Source of the DNA: Buddleja alternifolia
Lineage: Eukaryota > Streptophyta > Magnoliopsida > Lamiales > Scrophulariaceae
DNA: 64,000 nucleotides
Reading direction: 5' to 3'
NCBI GenBank assembly: GCA_019426215.1
Contig: CM033401.1
Location: 15,443,134-15,507,133, forward strand
Part shown: one piece after another, positions 1 to 12,458 of the stretch
Layout: the number at the start of each line of letters is the position of its first letter
Position numbering within the stretch: the first letter of the stretch is position 1
Position numbers and translations under genes: made by a program
Notes under the pieces: generated by a model
The model's input: only the letters and a program-made list of their open reading frames with translations
What the model was told of the DNA's origin: nothing
Database searches by the model: none

Positions 1-191
1 TACACATTTTTTTTTGTATATTCTTATGCTTGTGTTTTTAGGTTGTCAATACGAAAATATTTGTATGGTCAAAAAATACTAAAATGTATGTAAAAATTAC
101 TACTAACTAATTACCCATAAAAATAATGTATTAACTAACAATTAAAATCTCGATAGATTTAAGAAGATAGCACAATCAAACAACATTTATT
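1..191. other. AT-rich flank left of the transposon nest
   Basis: AT-rich sequence with no gene that I can recognise. Positions 187-191 read TTATT and form the left target-site repeat of Copia E; the matching copy is at 49026-49030. Confidence 0.6.
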
Positions 192-315
192 TGTTAAGGT
201 AAAATCCCTTAAATATTGTATTAAATAAATAAGTTTATATAGAGTTACAAAGTAATAATAAACATAATAAGGAAATAAATAAATAAGGTAACCTATACTA
301 ATATAAACTCGAACA
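192..315 (-). repeat. 3' LTR of Copia E
   Basis: This 124-bp sequence matches 48917-49025, including the shared central block TTTATATAGAGTTACAAAG. It starts TG and ends ACA. It is followed at 316-326 by CTCTCCTGCAG, which reads as a purine-rich plus-strand primer (CTGCAGGAGAG) on the minus strand. Confidence 0.85.
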
Positions 316-699
316 CTCTCCTGCAGTTGAAACGGGAGAAGACCGAACGTTAAGACTGGTCCGAAAATCATCAAATAGAGAAGACGAAAGGCCTTTGGTG
401 AAGATGTCTGCAAACTGACGAGCAGAAGGAACATGCAACACACGAACCTCACCTAGAGCAATATTTTCACTCACAAAGTGTAAATCCAACTCAACATGTT
501 TAGTACGTTGGTGCTGTACCGGATTAGAAGAAAGATAGACAGAACTAATATTATCACAGTAGACTATGGTGGCCTTTTGAAGAGGACAATGAAGCTCAAG
601 AAGAAGATTGCGATGCCAGCCATTTCAGCAACAACATTGTCAACACCACGATATTCGGCTTCGGCACTAGATCGGGAACCAATCGGATGACGTTTTGAC
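316..699 (-). pseudogene. Copia E RNase H, C-terminal part (broken)
   Basis: The minus strand encodes the end of a Copia RNase H domain. Its last readable stretch (298-489) contains the family-typical ADIFTKGL motif followed by the C-terminal tail. Upstream, at 490-690, an RNase H frame continues with an AEYRGV-type motif, but it is frame-shifted relative to the tail. The coding sequence is cut at 699/700 by insertion of Copia A, with target repeat TTGAC (695-699) against TTGAT (23413-23417). It resumes at 23413. It cannot produce a working enzyme. Confidence 0.8.
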
Positions 700-2473
700 T
701 GTTGTGAATCCTAGTTCATGCTCAGTGGAAACGTAAAACATATCCGAATTCACAGTTGCATCACTTTTGGGTTTTAATGATTTCATAATTTTCGAAAAAC
801 ATGAATAAGATGGAATGAAATTTCATCTAATTACTAACCTTTGATTTGAAACCAATTCTTGATCTATCGGGTAGCAGATAAAGAAATACCTACCTCTAGA
901 TATCATGCTGGAAGAAGCTTGAAGAAAAAATCCACCACCTTAGGACTCCAAGAGGCCGACGGCTACACAAAGGGGAGGAGAGAGACTTTTCTCTTCTTCT
1001 TTCTTTTCTGTCAAGTTAATTGTGAGAGACTTAGGGTTTTTGAGTTAAGTAGTTAGGTATATATAAGGAGTGATGGGCTTGAAATTAACTAATTTCTTAA
1101 GCCCATCAAACTCCTACACACATGCCTAATACACGCCCAAGTCATCCAAGATTGGGTTAAGTTGACTTTCAACTTAGTCCAATTTTTAACTAAGTCTAAC
1201 ATATTTTAATTGAGTTAAAATATGATATTAATTAATAATTATTTAAATTAAATAATCTAATTATTAATTTAGAATAGGATGACTATAATAAATACATCTA
1301 ATTATTTATTATTATTATTATTAATTTATTTCCATTAATCCAATTAATCAAATAAATTAATTTGTTCATAATAAATATATCTAATTATTTATTATTAATT
1401 TATTTTCATTAATCCAATTAATCAAATAAATTAATTTTCTCATCAAATGACAAATTACTTAATTTATGTATTTGACAACGAAAGAATTTACTTCGCTCAA
1501 TTTCTTTAAAGCACGACTCTCTAGGTTCGTCTTAATTGGCATTGGGAGGAAACCAAGCATGTGCGCATCACTTAGCCAGTCTCGTGAACTCACATCGAAA
1601 CCCAATTGAGATCAAGTCTAATGGATCATATACGAACCTTTTAGGTCATAGACACCCTGTGAGTATAAGTCTTTCACTGTAACATCCATATCGAGTGAGA
1701 GTCATGGATTGTGTCAAACTCACAAGACTCGATGTTGTCCCAATGTAATTACTAAACTACCCTTGTGTAGTATAAACAAGTTATTTTTCCTGCTTTGGCC
1801 AAAGACTTATAATTTCATTTATCTATGATCGCACAGGACGTTAACTCGTTTACTACTCGAGACAGTGAATCCCATATTGGTAATCACAACAATTACCACT
1901 TGTCCTTCTGAACCATACTTCGAGGTTGATCCCACCAAAGGGTGAATTGGATCTAACTAGTCTAATAACTCGTTCAGTGTCACAAGTCCAATCTTCGTGA
2001 ATCCTCAAGTCTAAGGCTCACGCACACTACCGTGACCAGTAATTCAATCATTGACAGTCAATGAGTAATTACCCATGTGACTGAATTACGGTGAGCCATG
2101 TTCGAATATATCAATTCCATTGATATATCTATGGCAAAAGCTTCCACCATCTAAAGTGACCAATAACACTCTTTGTCAAAGCTTGCGTCATACAAGTCTG
2201 GTCTCAATGCGCAATTAAGACTCTTCGACTTGAGAACTCTAGTTTAAAAAACATGGAACCGATACTTCTAGTGTCGTTCTCCTCGAACCATGAGGAGTAG
2301 AAGCTCCTTCTTGATTACCCGGGACTTATTTGTTCAATACTTATATTAATGCAATCAAGATTGTTATGGACAAAACAAATTCCTTTATTAAATTATTGAG
2401 AGTTTGTACAATATAAAACTAAATGCCCTAAAAATCTAATTCCTCTATAGCATGAAAGGCAATAATCCAAGCA
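700..2473 (-). repeat. 3' LTR of Copia A
   Basis: This uninterrupted 1774-bp LTR starts TGTTGTG and ends CCAAGCA in window orientation. It defines the intact order used to recognise the three insertions in the other LTR. It shares conserved blocks with the LTRs of B and D, for example the stretch around CACCAAAGGGTGAATTGGAT at 1935-1955. All three therefore belong to one broad Copia family. Confidence 0.87.
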
Positions 2474-4180
2474 ATCTCCCACGTGCACTCAATGTCAATC
2501 GCTATGGTATCTAATACCCATATGCTCAAGATGTCGCTCTAGCACCACCTGTGATAGTGGCTTGGTCAATGGGTTAGCAATGTTATTTACTGAATCTATT
2601 CTCTGCACAACAATGTTGCATCTTCCAATGATCTCTCTAATGATGTGGTATCTCCTTCAATGCACTTGGATTTATTGAGAGACCTAGGTTCCTTGGCCTG
2701 TGCGATGGCTCCATTGTTGTCACAAAAAAGTGGCAATAGGAGCTCCATGCCAGGAACCACTTGAAGTTCAACTACAAACTTCTTTATCCAAACAACTTCT
2801 TTCGCAGCCTCTGAGGCAGTCACGTACGTACTCAGCTTCAGTGGTTGAATCAGTAGTTGTGTTTTGCTTGGAAATTTTCTACGTCACTGCTCCACCTTTC
2901 AAAGCGAATACAAACACCGAGGTGGATTTGCGGTCATCGACGTCTGACTGAAAGTCGGAGTCAGTATAACCTTCCACCTTTAGTTCTCCATCTCCATATG
3001 TCAAACCATATCCTTAGTTCTTCTCAAGTACTTAAGGATACACTTCATAGAAATCCAATGCTTTTCCCCTGGGTTAGCTTGAAACCTACTCACCACGCTC
3101 ACAGCATAGGCTATGTTCGGTCTCGTGCATAACATGGTCTATATGATACTTTCTACTGCAGATGCATAGGGGATCCCATTCATTCTATTACGATTATCCT
3201 CACTTTGAGGACTCATCGATTTAGAGAGATAGAGTCCATGTCTCATGGGCAAGAGGCCTCTCTTAGAATCTTCCATTCCAAATTTTTTCAGAACCTTTTC
3301 TAAGTAAAGGGCATGGGAGAGACCCATCTTCCTATTCACTCTATCCGTGTAGATGCGAAATCCAAGTATATAAGTCGCTTCTCCTATGTCTTTCACGGAG
3401 AACGTTTTTGAGAGCCATACTTTGACTGAAGTCAACAGGCCTATATCATTTCCTATCAGCAGAATGTCGTTTACGTATAGGAGTAGAAACGATATTTTAC
3501 TTCCACTGGTTTTATTGTAAAAACATGGTTCATCTTCATTCTTGATAAAGCCATAATTCTGAACTTCATCATCAAAACAAAGATTCTAGCTCCGCGATGC
3601 TTGTTTAAGTCCCTAAATTGATTTATTCAATTTACACCTCTTATGAAAATCTTCATTGGACACAAAACCTTTGGGTTGTTCCATATAGATGTCCACCACG
3701 AGGAATCTATTCAAGAACGCGGTCTTCACGTCCATTTGCCAGATTTCATAATCTGGGTGCGTGGCTATTGTAAGCAGAATTTTGATGGATTTGATAATGG
3801 CAACGGGAGAAAAGGTTTTCTCATAGTCAATTCCCTCTTTTTGACTATACACTTTTGTCACACAAGTCTAGCCTTAAAAGTATCTACCTTGCCATCCGGA
3901 CCAATCTTTCTCTTGTAGATCCACTTACAACCTATTGGTGCAATGCCCCTAGGGCGGTTTTCTAGAGTCCAGACTTGGTTTGAGTACATCAAATCCATCT
4001 CTGTCTTTACAGCCTCAAGCCATTTCGCAGAATGTATATCCTCCATCGCACACTTAAAAGTAGAGAGATCATCTCCATAGTTTCCTTCAGCTATGGCATA
4101 CAAATTATGATCTCCCTGTAGCAAATAACCATATCTCTCAGGCGGCTGAGATACTTTGCTCAATCTACTATTAGGGTCGG
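2474..4180 (-). pseudogene. Copia A RT and RNase H (broken)
   Basis: Minus-strand pieces encode Copia RNase H at 2530-3130, including the TASEAAKEVVWIKKF stretch, and RT at 3139-4170. The catalytic YxDD box at 3466-3477 reads YVND, so the first metal-binding aspartate is lost. The N-terminal RT piece (3858-4170) contains the GCKWIYKRKIGPDGKVDTFK motif that opens Copia RTs. Frames change at about 3137, 3436, 3600 and 3860. An insertion at about 4181 separates this part from integrase at 6296 onward. By analogy with related elements it was one polyprotein; here it is non-functional. Confidence 0.82.
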
Positions 4181-4719
4181 TACAACCCCTGGGGCCATCG
4201 GCGCAACGAAAAACATATAATATAAAAATTAAAGCGGCATCCCCGAAATTAGGGCTAGATCGACATGGTACCATCAGATTCAAAACTATCCTAGAAGATG
4301 GTTTTCTCATGTTTACCTCTTGCAGATTTTAAAGCAGGAAAGTATTTTTAAGCTACTCCCTGCTACAGTCTTCGAATTGGATTTGCCCTAGCGCCCCAAG
4401 TGTTGCGCCTCTGAGAAGTATCCACACCCTAGCTCGTACCCTCAATTATCTCCACTAGTGCTAGCCAAGAGAATATCGAATTTTGGCTTTTTGAGGAAAA
4501 AAGGTTAGGAATTAATTTTAGTATACTTCGCACACAACACATGAGTTTGAACAATTCTTGTGAAAGAAAAAGGGAGAATAAATGAAATGGACTTGTATAT
4601 TTTTTATCAATCTCTCATTAATTTTAAAAGAGGTGGAACACACATATATATAGAGTTTACCAAGGTGGAATAACATACACACACACGCCTCTCTTCCCTA
4701 AAAATTAGGGAGGTGTGCA

Positions 4720-4754
<35 letters not shown>

Positions 4755-5064
4755 TGTTTTTTCCTTTTCTTTTATTCTCCTTCCTTAGTTAGTTAGACTC
4801 TTTCCAACTAATTAGATATTACCATATCTATTAATATCCTAACATACCCTTTTAATTAGTTACCTTATCCAATTAAAAGATCTTACTAAATATATTTATA
4901 AAATATTAATTAATATATATATATACATAAACTTGGTGGGCAAGACAAATCTTTCCACCAAATCCTCACATACACATATCCACACGATCACACATGCACA
5001 CGTGTATACAAATCTTTCCACCAAATCCTCACATACACATATCCACACGATCACACACGCACAC

Positions 5065-5106
<42 letters not shown>

Positions 5107-6295
5107 TTATTTCTTTCTTCTATTAATTAATTAGTCCTTCACAATTTAATATTAAATTATAGGACCATTAAATAAATTCCAAACAATTAATTCCTTTTCT
5201 TGATTAATTAAATCCAATTAATTAATACCTCCATTAATTCACAATGAATTAACTAGTCAATATGTACTACACTAAGTTATGTGTGTGACCCCTCAGGCTC
5301 ATTGACAAGCTAGCAATAAGTCCCTATAGGCTAGATTAATTATTCTAAATAATTAACTAGACCTTAAATTAATTTCACCAAATTAACCCAAGGCACCTAT
5401 TGGTCGTGGTTCAATGTCTAGCAACGTCGTCACAACTTCCTAGATGACAACGATGAAAAGCAAACCTATCCAAGTTTCGATCGTCATGTGAGTAGAATCC
5501 CTTCATTAGTTTCCGTCTATGGTTTAGGGTATGGCGACGGTCGAACCCTAATAACCTTAGAAACTATGATTGTGTTGTGACATCTAATGATCCAGTCTTC
5601 TAATTCGGGACCACCAATCCTTGTTAGAAAACAATTTCTTTGATTAAAGACTTTATCAATCATTTAGATTCTCGCAACAACATAGGAAATACCGGGTACT
5701 CGTGACCCTGGATGAATCCCTCTCCGATTGCCACTTGTTCCGCTGTACTATTAGACTATACCCAACATAAACGTCGTATGACTCTCCTAGAGTGCACATG
5801 CATATCAAAGCGTAGTGGATAGTACCCTTTCCAATGACATCTCAGGTCTAAGGACTAATCTCACACTACGAAATCCAAGGACTCCATGTTCGATAACACC
5901 AACTAGGAGTCCTTTAGCGGGGCCGTTCAATTCCATAATCAAAGTATGAATCTTCATACATGTGTTTCCATAAAAGCCATCGACAATGGAACACATCGAC
6001 CTCTTGGGAGAGTTACATGCATGAACAAGTTTGACGAGACCAGTGATATCCTACATCTCACAACCTCTATGACTTGGAACATTATTTAGGATTACGGCCT
6101 TTGAGAGCATTCCATAGGTTCTTGACCGCTCTCCTAACCATATGTAATCCATGGGATCTATATCTATACTAACACTAGTTATAACAATAAAGAAGCATAC
6201 CATAAATAGATATTCAATATATTTAAAATAAGACTGTCATAGTGTTTTACATTTAAGATGGCAGAGCCCAAAACAAATGGCTCGCCGGGCACTAA
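4181..6295 (-). repeat. Insertion in Copia A pol, probably a solo LTR
   Basis: The pol coding sequence of A stops matching its relatives at about 4180 and resumes at about 6296, leaving 2.1 kb without pol homology. Read on the minus strand, the insert begins TGTTAGTGCCC (next to 6295), an LTR-like start, and it contains LTR-like non-coding sequence. It carries (TA)n runs at about 4733-4754 and 5068-5101 and a 62-bp direct duplication. I could not find a clean target repeat, so the borders are approximate and the class uncertain. Confidence 0.5.
4946..5069. repeat. 62-bp direct tandem duplication followed by (TA)n
   Basis: The unit starting AATCTTTCCACCAAATCC and ending CACACGTGTATA occurs twice in a row with one or two differences. 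It is followed by about 34 bp of TA dinucleotides. This is simple-sequence expansion inside the probable solo LTR. Confidence 0.8.
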
Positions 6296-7560
6296 CATTA
6301 TCATCTACATGACGGTGGTTGCGTTTGGTTAGGTTCATTTTGAGTCTTTTGAATAGTGGTCTCTAAAAGGCTTTTATTTTGTTCTTACAGAACAATCTTT
6401 CTTCTTACACCACCTTCTCGAACGAACTCGTCTTCGAGAAAGTACATATGTAGTGCCACAATGACTCTTTGATCATCGTGCAGGTAGAAGAGGTATCCTA
6501 TAGAATCTTCTGGGAAACCAATGAATCAACCTTTTAAAGACCAATCTTCCAATTTCTCCATCTTAGTCCTTTTCACATAGGCTGGACAACCTCATATCCT
6601 AATGTGTTTAAGACTTGGTGTCTTTCCACTCCGTATCTGATAAATAGTTTTAGGAATAAACTTAGATGGGCACCTGTTCAAGATGTGGGGTGCTGTAAGC
6701 AATACATGGCCCCACAACGATATAGGAAGGTCCGTGTAGCAGAGCATCAATCGAACCATATCTAATAGTGTTCTATTTCGTCGCTCTGATACCCCATTAA
6801 GTTGTGGAGTCGCAGGAGGATTTAATTGTAATACAATTCCATGTTCAATTAAGAACTCACTAAATTCGGCACTCATGTATTCTCCACCTTGATCAGATCA
6901 TAATGTTTTGATACGTTTGCTAGTTTGGTTTTCAACCAAGGCCTTAAACTCTTTGAACCATTCAATAGATTCAAACTTATATGCTTCATTACGTATATGA
7001 GACCATACCCAGAGTGGTCATCAGTAAATGTTATGAAGTACTAAAAATCTCCACAAGCTATTTCCCTGAAAGTCCCGCAAATGTCAGTATAATTAAACCG
7101 AGGACTTCACTAGCTCGTTCAAAATGCCCTGTGAAGGGTGACCTAGTCATTTTACCTTTGAGAGAAGACTCGCAAGTGGGGTAAGGGTCCGATCCAAATG
7201 TGCTTATTAGCCCATTTTTCTCAAGCTCGCGAATCTTGTATTCTCTAACATGACCTAGTCTTAAGTGCTAGATGAGTCTTTGGTTTGTCCCAGAAATACC
7301 GTGTTTCTTGGTGATTGTATTCACAATACGTCTATTTTGGACATTTAAGTAGTACAAACCATTTACTAAATATGTAGAGCCAACAAACTTATTTTTATAG
7401 TAGATGTTGCAAACATTATTCAAAAATCAGAAATCGTATCCAAGTCTAACTAATACGGGAATAGAACAAATATTTTTAAGCCTACTGGACAAAACAAGGC
7501 AATCATCCAAAAATAACTAAATGTCTAGTAGATAATAACAAAGAAGTAGATTCTATGTGA
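6296..7560 (-). pseudogene. Copia A integrase and linker (broken)
   Basis: The minus strand carries the second half of a Copia integrase at 6592-6876, with [19 protein letters not shown] and the SLWGHVLLTAPHILNRCPSK stretch shared with B and D. The catalytic-core and zinc-binding GAG-pre-integrase parts follow at 6880-7560 in several frames. The C-terminal linker towards RT is at 6296-6590. Stops and frame changes make it inactive. Confidence 0.78.
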
Positions 7561-8522
7561 GTAGCTGCCACACTATGTCTGATGCCTACATGGATCATCA
7601 CTTCTTGCTCCACAAGCCTCCTACTTCTTCCAGATCCTGTTTCAAAACACAGACATGAGCACTAACTCCAGAGTCTAGAATCCATGAAGTGGAGAATACA
7701 TTCATAGAATAAGTAGTTTCTAAAACATAAAGTTCTATACCTGCGGTAACTCTTGCCTTTCTCACAGGACAGTCACGTCTCAAGTGACTCTTCTCCTTGC
7801 AGGAAAGGCAAATATTTGATCTTTTGAGATTCTCATTATACAACCTTGTGTCTTCAGGTGCTTTCCTTTTGCAAAAACTAGTAAGCATCAATACTTTTGT
7901 AGACTCTTCTTCCTTTTCCTTGGGTTCTGCAGGTCTAGCAACAGAAGCGATGTGTACACGTCTGAACTACTTTTGTTTCATTTAACTTTGTGCAGTAATG
8001 AGTATGTTCATTAGCCCAGATAGTAAACACTCAACATCGTTCATGTCATAATTCACAATGAAATGGTTGAAGGAATCTGGAAGTGACTGAAGGATGAGGT
8101 CTGTTTGAAGATGAAAATCCGTGTGAAAATCTAGAGACTGCTACTTCTCAATCATGGAGATCATCCCCAACACGTGATCAGCCACATTTCCATCTTCTTC
8201 CATCTTTGCCCTGAAGAGCTCTTTCAGATGAAGCAGTATCCTTTTGCATTTTCCATATTTTCATGGGAGTGCTGAAGATCATAACTCATCGAGCTGAGCA
8301 TTAATCCTCTGGCTCGTGCATTATCCATGACCCAGTCTTTGTAAAAAGAATGCACACTCTCGTCCGCATCGGCCTATGGAATAGTGGGACGGTTTATGTC
8401 CAAGACATAATCGATTGACTCGTAACCAAGGACTATCCTTAAGTTTCTATGCCAGTTGATGAAGTTTGGTCCAGTGAGGACGTTTTTCTCAAGCAATGCA
8501 ATAATCGGGGTGTTAACCATTT
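7561..8522 (-). pseudogene. Copia A gag with zinc knuckle and protease (broken)
   Basis: The gag start is an ATG at 8520-8522 on the minus strand. It is followed by a reading frame that closely resembles the start of D gag, including the LLEKNVLTGP motif. A CCHC zinc knuckle (CLSCKEKSHLRRDC) is intact at about 7760-7805. An aspartic protease motif SWILDSGVSAHVC follows at about 7640-7690. Gag itself (7900-8520) is in more than one frame. Gag would package RNA and the protease would cleave the polyprotein in a living copy; this one is a relic. Confidence 0.8.
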
Positions 8523-10320
8523 TTGAGAGAGAAAAATAAATTAACTGCGGAGAATAAAAAAAGATTCAATTAGGTTATTGTGTTGTACACCAAGTAAAAC
8601 TAAACAGGATTTTGAATTTTCACTTGGCTCCTACTACATTTTTTGAATCATTGCACTCCCACTGCAATACTCGAAAATCTCATTGGAAAGATTTCATAGT
8701 GAGTGATTGAGTTCTTTAATAAATTCGATGAGTTGCAACCCTTTAATTATATATGGCTCACTAATTTTATTAAAGTGACAATCCTTGTCAGCATCGTCAA
8801 ACATGCGATTCAATCTCTAATTTGGCTCATAGATCATGTGACTGCAACCCTCCCTTTAATGATATATAGGTTGTGATCTATCTGAACTCAAACCCATCAA
8901 CTTCCTATCAATCTAACAATGGAATTCCACCTTGCAACCCTTTGTCGATATATGGGGTGGAAATTGTTTCGATCGATGGCATCTAATGCACTTAAAGAAT
9001 TTAAATTCCCAATAAGTAGGGGTTAATATAATTTCTCCTAAGTTTGATGGAGAGTCGGGACATCCAATTCCCTAATATTCTAAATTCAATATTTAATCTA
9101 ATGGGAGAATTTTGCGTTTAATTGGTCTTACTTTTCACATTATCCATTTATAGCACACATACATGAATTGTGAAACTAGAAAACGCCTAGCAATTCTATC
9201 ACACATGCTTTCCATGGACTTATCTAGATTGTGTCAATCCAATGGCTCAATCGAGTGTTAGGGGACCTATAAGATCTGACCTATCTCTAACTTTAGGTCT
9301 TCCAACTCCAAGCAGATCCTCTTCTAAAAAGGTCATATTCTAATTACATAGAAAAGAATGCATCCTGTACATAAATCTATGGAAAATTAAAATACAAGCT
9401 GGGGGTTACTAAAAGACCCGATACAATCCAGAAAACAGAATCCGAAATAAAATCTAGTCCATGGAAGGCATTCCACAATATCAAGCATCAGCGCATGATA
9501 TAAAATGATAGATAATATGTTGGAGTTCTTTCAAAAAGAAATAAATTAAAATCTAACTATAATTAAGTGTGGTTTGAAAATAATAGAATTAATTTAAATC
9601 CAATTATAAATTAATTCAACTTTAATCCTATTTTGATAAAAAAAAAAAACCAATTTTGTTTCAAATAATCAATTTCTAATTGATTTGACAAAAAGTTAAT
9701 TCAAAATAAATGTGTTTATCTAGGGTTAATTTCAATTTTAAATCCAATTTAAAATTAGGAATAAAATTAATATCAAAAATTATTTTATCCTTTGATTAAT
9801 TTTAAAACTATTTTAAAATAAATATTTTATTTAATTTTAAAAAAATTTGGTTGACCCATAGGTCCATCTGTGGGTTGACCTGTGGGTCAAACCCTTGGTT
9901 CAACCCACCGGGTCAAAAGTGGGTCAAATATTTTTTTTTTAAAAAAAGAATAACCAGGTCGCGGAGCAACCCTGTAGCATGGGCCGCAACTGTTTTTGCA
10001 CAGCGGGGGCCACACAGCAGCTCGCCTGGCGGCGTGCTGTGCGCGCGCTGTCTCTGTCCGTTAGGCTGTGCCGTCTTGACTTTTCTGAGCCGAATTCAGC
10101 AAGTTTTCAAACCACATATTTCTGTTCATGTACATATTCATATTCAATACAAAAAACTGATTATATTCAAAACATAAATCATGCAATCGTCTAACAATTC
10201 AGATTTAACTTTCAAAAAATAAATCTGCACGTGAAAAATCATAATCTAATAATATTTTTCATCATAAACATAAATATCCAACATATTCATATCGAGAAAC
10301 AATTAAAAGCCATAAAGTTG
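8523..10320 (-). other. Untranslated leader of Copia A
   Basis: There are 1.8 kb between the primer-binding site and gag ATG with no credible coding sequence. The sequence is AT-rich except for a GC-rich island at about 9955-10080. Copies of the same leader type are seen in D (29465-31294) and B (41082-42921), where a GC-rich block occupies the same relative position. Confidence 0.7.
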
Positions 10321-10332
10321 GCTCTGATACCA
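10321..10332 (-). promoter_or_regulatory. tRNA-Met(i) primer-binding site of Copia A
   Basis: On the minus strand this reads TGGTATCAGAGC, complementary to the 3' end of plant initiator tRNA-Met. It sits one base from the 5' LTR, which starts at 10334. Confidence 0.9.
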
Positions 10333-11206
10333 CTGTTGTGAATCCTGGTTCATGCGCAACGGAAACGTAAAACATATCCGGATTCACAATTTGATCACTT
10401 TTGAGTTTTAATGATTTCATAATTTTTGAAAAACATGAATAAGATGAAATCCAATTTCTTCTAATTACTAACCTTTGATTTGAATCCAATTCTTGATCTA
10501 TCGAGTAGCAGCAATTGAATAACTCCTGCCTCTAGATATCACGCGCGGAAGAAGCTTGAAGAAAAAATCCACCACCTTAGGACTCCAAGAGGCCGATGGC
10601 TACACAGGGACGATAGCAATTTTAGACCTCAATTGCAGAGGGGTTGCAATATTAGATCCTTTATGTCTGATTTTCTTTTTCTTTTATTTTTGAGGCTAAA
10701 TAGTTGAAAAATGTCCAAATTATCCCTGAATAGTAACACCTTTGTCACCCCTTTATACTGTTGCATCTTTAAGGATTTACAAATCAAGTCCCTTATTCTT
10801 AAGAATAGTTCCTTTGGTCCTTTAATATTTAAATTTAGTTTATTTAGTCCCTAATATATGAAAAACGTCATTAATTAAAATAATTACATAAATTAAGAGT
10901 TTTAACAAAATAATTACAGAAAAATAAACAGGATTACTGTTCACTTTTTAGATTATGAATTAAGACTCACATTTTATCATTCTCAAGTAAGAGGGTTGCT
11001 TTGAGAATTCGATTGCTTCATCAACGAAGACTTATGCTGGAAAGAAATGAAGTACCTATTTACTATTTTGAAATTAAAAATGTAAACTTAATTCATTTTA
11101 AAATTTTAAAACTCAGTAACCTTGTTTTGATAAATAGCTCGAGAAAACCTTTTTGATGTGAAAGATCAGATAAACTGCGACCATAGAGCATACTCAGAAT
11201 ACTCAA

Positions 11207-11218
11207 GCTCTGATACCA
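11207..11218 (-). promoter_or_regulatory. Pararetroviral tRNA-Met primer-binding site
   Basis: The minus strand reads TGGTATCAGAGC, a perfect 12-base match to the caulimovirid minus-strand primer site. There is no LTR next to it. It lies about 430 nt downstream of the predicted transcription start, at the expected place in a pararetroviral leader. Confidence 0.85.
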
Positions 11219-11455
11219 TTTTGCTTGCACACTGAGGGGAATTATCCCGCACATTTTGTCTCCCGACCAGTAACACCGAGACGGTAAAGAAAATATTCCC
11301 AAAGCAGTATCAGAGATTAGTGAAAACAATAATTTGTACAGCGGAAACATATTTTTGAGACGATGAAAGAGTAGAATGTTACTACTGTTCATCATCATTT
11401 TTAGCATTTTTAATGTTCTTGTATTTTCGATTTTTTAATGTTTTTGTATTTTTGA

Positions 11456-11502
11456 ACATGAGAGAATTATAACATTTTTAAATAGTAGGGGAATCCCGTC
11501 CC
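11456..11502 (-). promoter_or_regulatory. Left arm of the predicted pararetroviral leader stem
   Basis: In RNA sense this arm contains GGGATTCCC and ends CTCTCATG. Both are complementary to the arm at 19560-19605 (CATGAGAG and GGGAATCCC) at the opposite end of the viral copy. The arms lie 8 kb apart here but would be close in the circular virus. This fits the base-of-leader stem used in ribosome shunting in this family (inference). Confidence 0.6.
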
Positions 11503-11518
11503 TGGGGTAGTTTACTCA

Positions 11519-11536
11519 CTATGCATTATAAAGCAT
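11519..11536 (-). CDS. Short leader ORF (5 codons) just upstream of the leader stem
   Basis: The minus strand reads ATG, four codons and TAG, encoding MLYNA. The stop is 16 nt upstream of the left stem arm and the start is about 40 nt downstream of the poly(A) signal. In CaMV and rice tungro bacilliform virus a short ORF ending just before the leader stem is needed for shunting. Placement here matches, but translation is inferred only. Confidence 0.5.
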   Translation of the reverse strand: MLYNA

Positions 11537-11576
11537 ACAAAAACTTACAAGTTATTATTGCACACAGAGAAGATAT

Positions 11577-11582
11577 TTTATT
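11577..11582 (-). terminator. Pararetroviral poly(A) signal AATAAA
   Basis: AATAAA on the minus strand lies about 90 nt downstream of the TATA box. That is the usual arrangement for caulimovirid pregenomic RNA, where the signal is skipped on first passage near the cap. Confidence 0.65.
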
Positions 11583-11670
11583 ACAAGAAAGGTGAGGGAC
11601 TCTCTAGCAACCAAGAAGTGTGGGTTGGAGAGTATTCAAGGGGCAAGCTTTACAACTGAAGGAGGAGGCC

Positions 11671-11678
11671 TTTATATA
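11671..11678 (-). promoter_or_regulatory. Pararetroviral TATA box (35S-like promoter)
   Basis: TATATAAA on the minus strand sits inside the palindromic context GGCCTATATAAAGGCC. It lies in the intergenic region between the transactivator ORF and the primer site. Transcription would run leftward, starting at about 11640-11650. Upstream there is a TGACG-type motif near 12170 on the plus strand. Activity cannot be judged. Confidence 0.65.
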
Positions 11679-11682
11679 GGCC

Positions 11683-12458
11683 TCTGGACGTGAACTAATA
11701 CCAAAACAGAATAAAGTAGAAAATGAAATCCGCAGCCGGTTGCTGGTAAATATAAAAGTGGACAAACAGGTGTCCAAACTGAAAATGACTGAAATGGAAT
11801 CAAAAGATATTGGCCACAAACGGCCAAAAAACGAACAGTGAAAATTTTTACAAAAGTCTTTGCATTATCTGAGGCTATCTTTATAGTGTTGTTCCTTGAA
11901 ATTATTGCTTCTGTCTTGTAGCAGAATTATTGCTCTTATACTGTTGCTCCGTTGAAAATTTGCTGCCTTTAACACTGCTTCAAATTATTATCCTTGTTGG
12001 TATAGTAATAGCTTTGTCCCTTTGCTGGGTTATGGACTTCCTACTCCTGAACTTGATGCTCCAAAGTCTGGTACATATGCTGGAGGACATTCTACACTTG
12101 TTAATGCTTTATTTCCTTGAAACTATATTCGATGATAAACTCGGTCACTAGCTGGGATGAAAATACTATGATGACGTTCTTGAAACAAAAGCTGCAATTT
12201 TGTAGCTGAATCTGTGTTTAACATGTATCTTCGTTGATCCTTTCGACGAGTTTCAACAGCTAGTTTCATTTTTGCTATGTCTGAAATGGGATTTATTGCT
12301 TTGTGTGATAACCAGAATGCTACCGATGGTGGTGCCGCCCTTTTTTCAAACGTTTCATGTATCTAATAAAATGTATGTCCCAATTGAACTATTGACTTCA
12401 CCCAAATTGGTGGTATGGCTGTGACTTCAATTCGTAGAATATCTATTCCTCTACTAAG
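11683..12458 (-). promoter_or_regulatory. Pararetroviral intergenic region upstream of the TATA box
   Basis: No coding sequence is recognised in this stretch. It separates the end of the transactivator ORF from the TATA box and is the expected location of upstream promoter elements. Confidence 0.45.

Noticed and set aside
11093..11407. 104-codon minus-strand frame across the viral primer site
   Set aside because: It spans the leader and primer-binding site of the pararetrovirus, where no ORF is expected.
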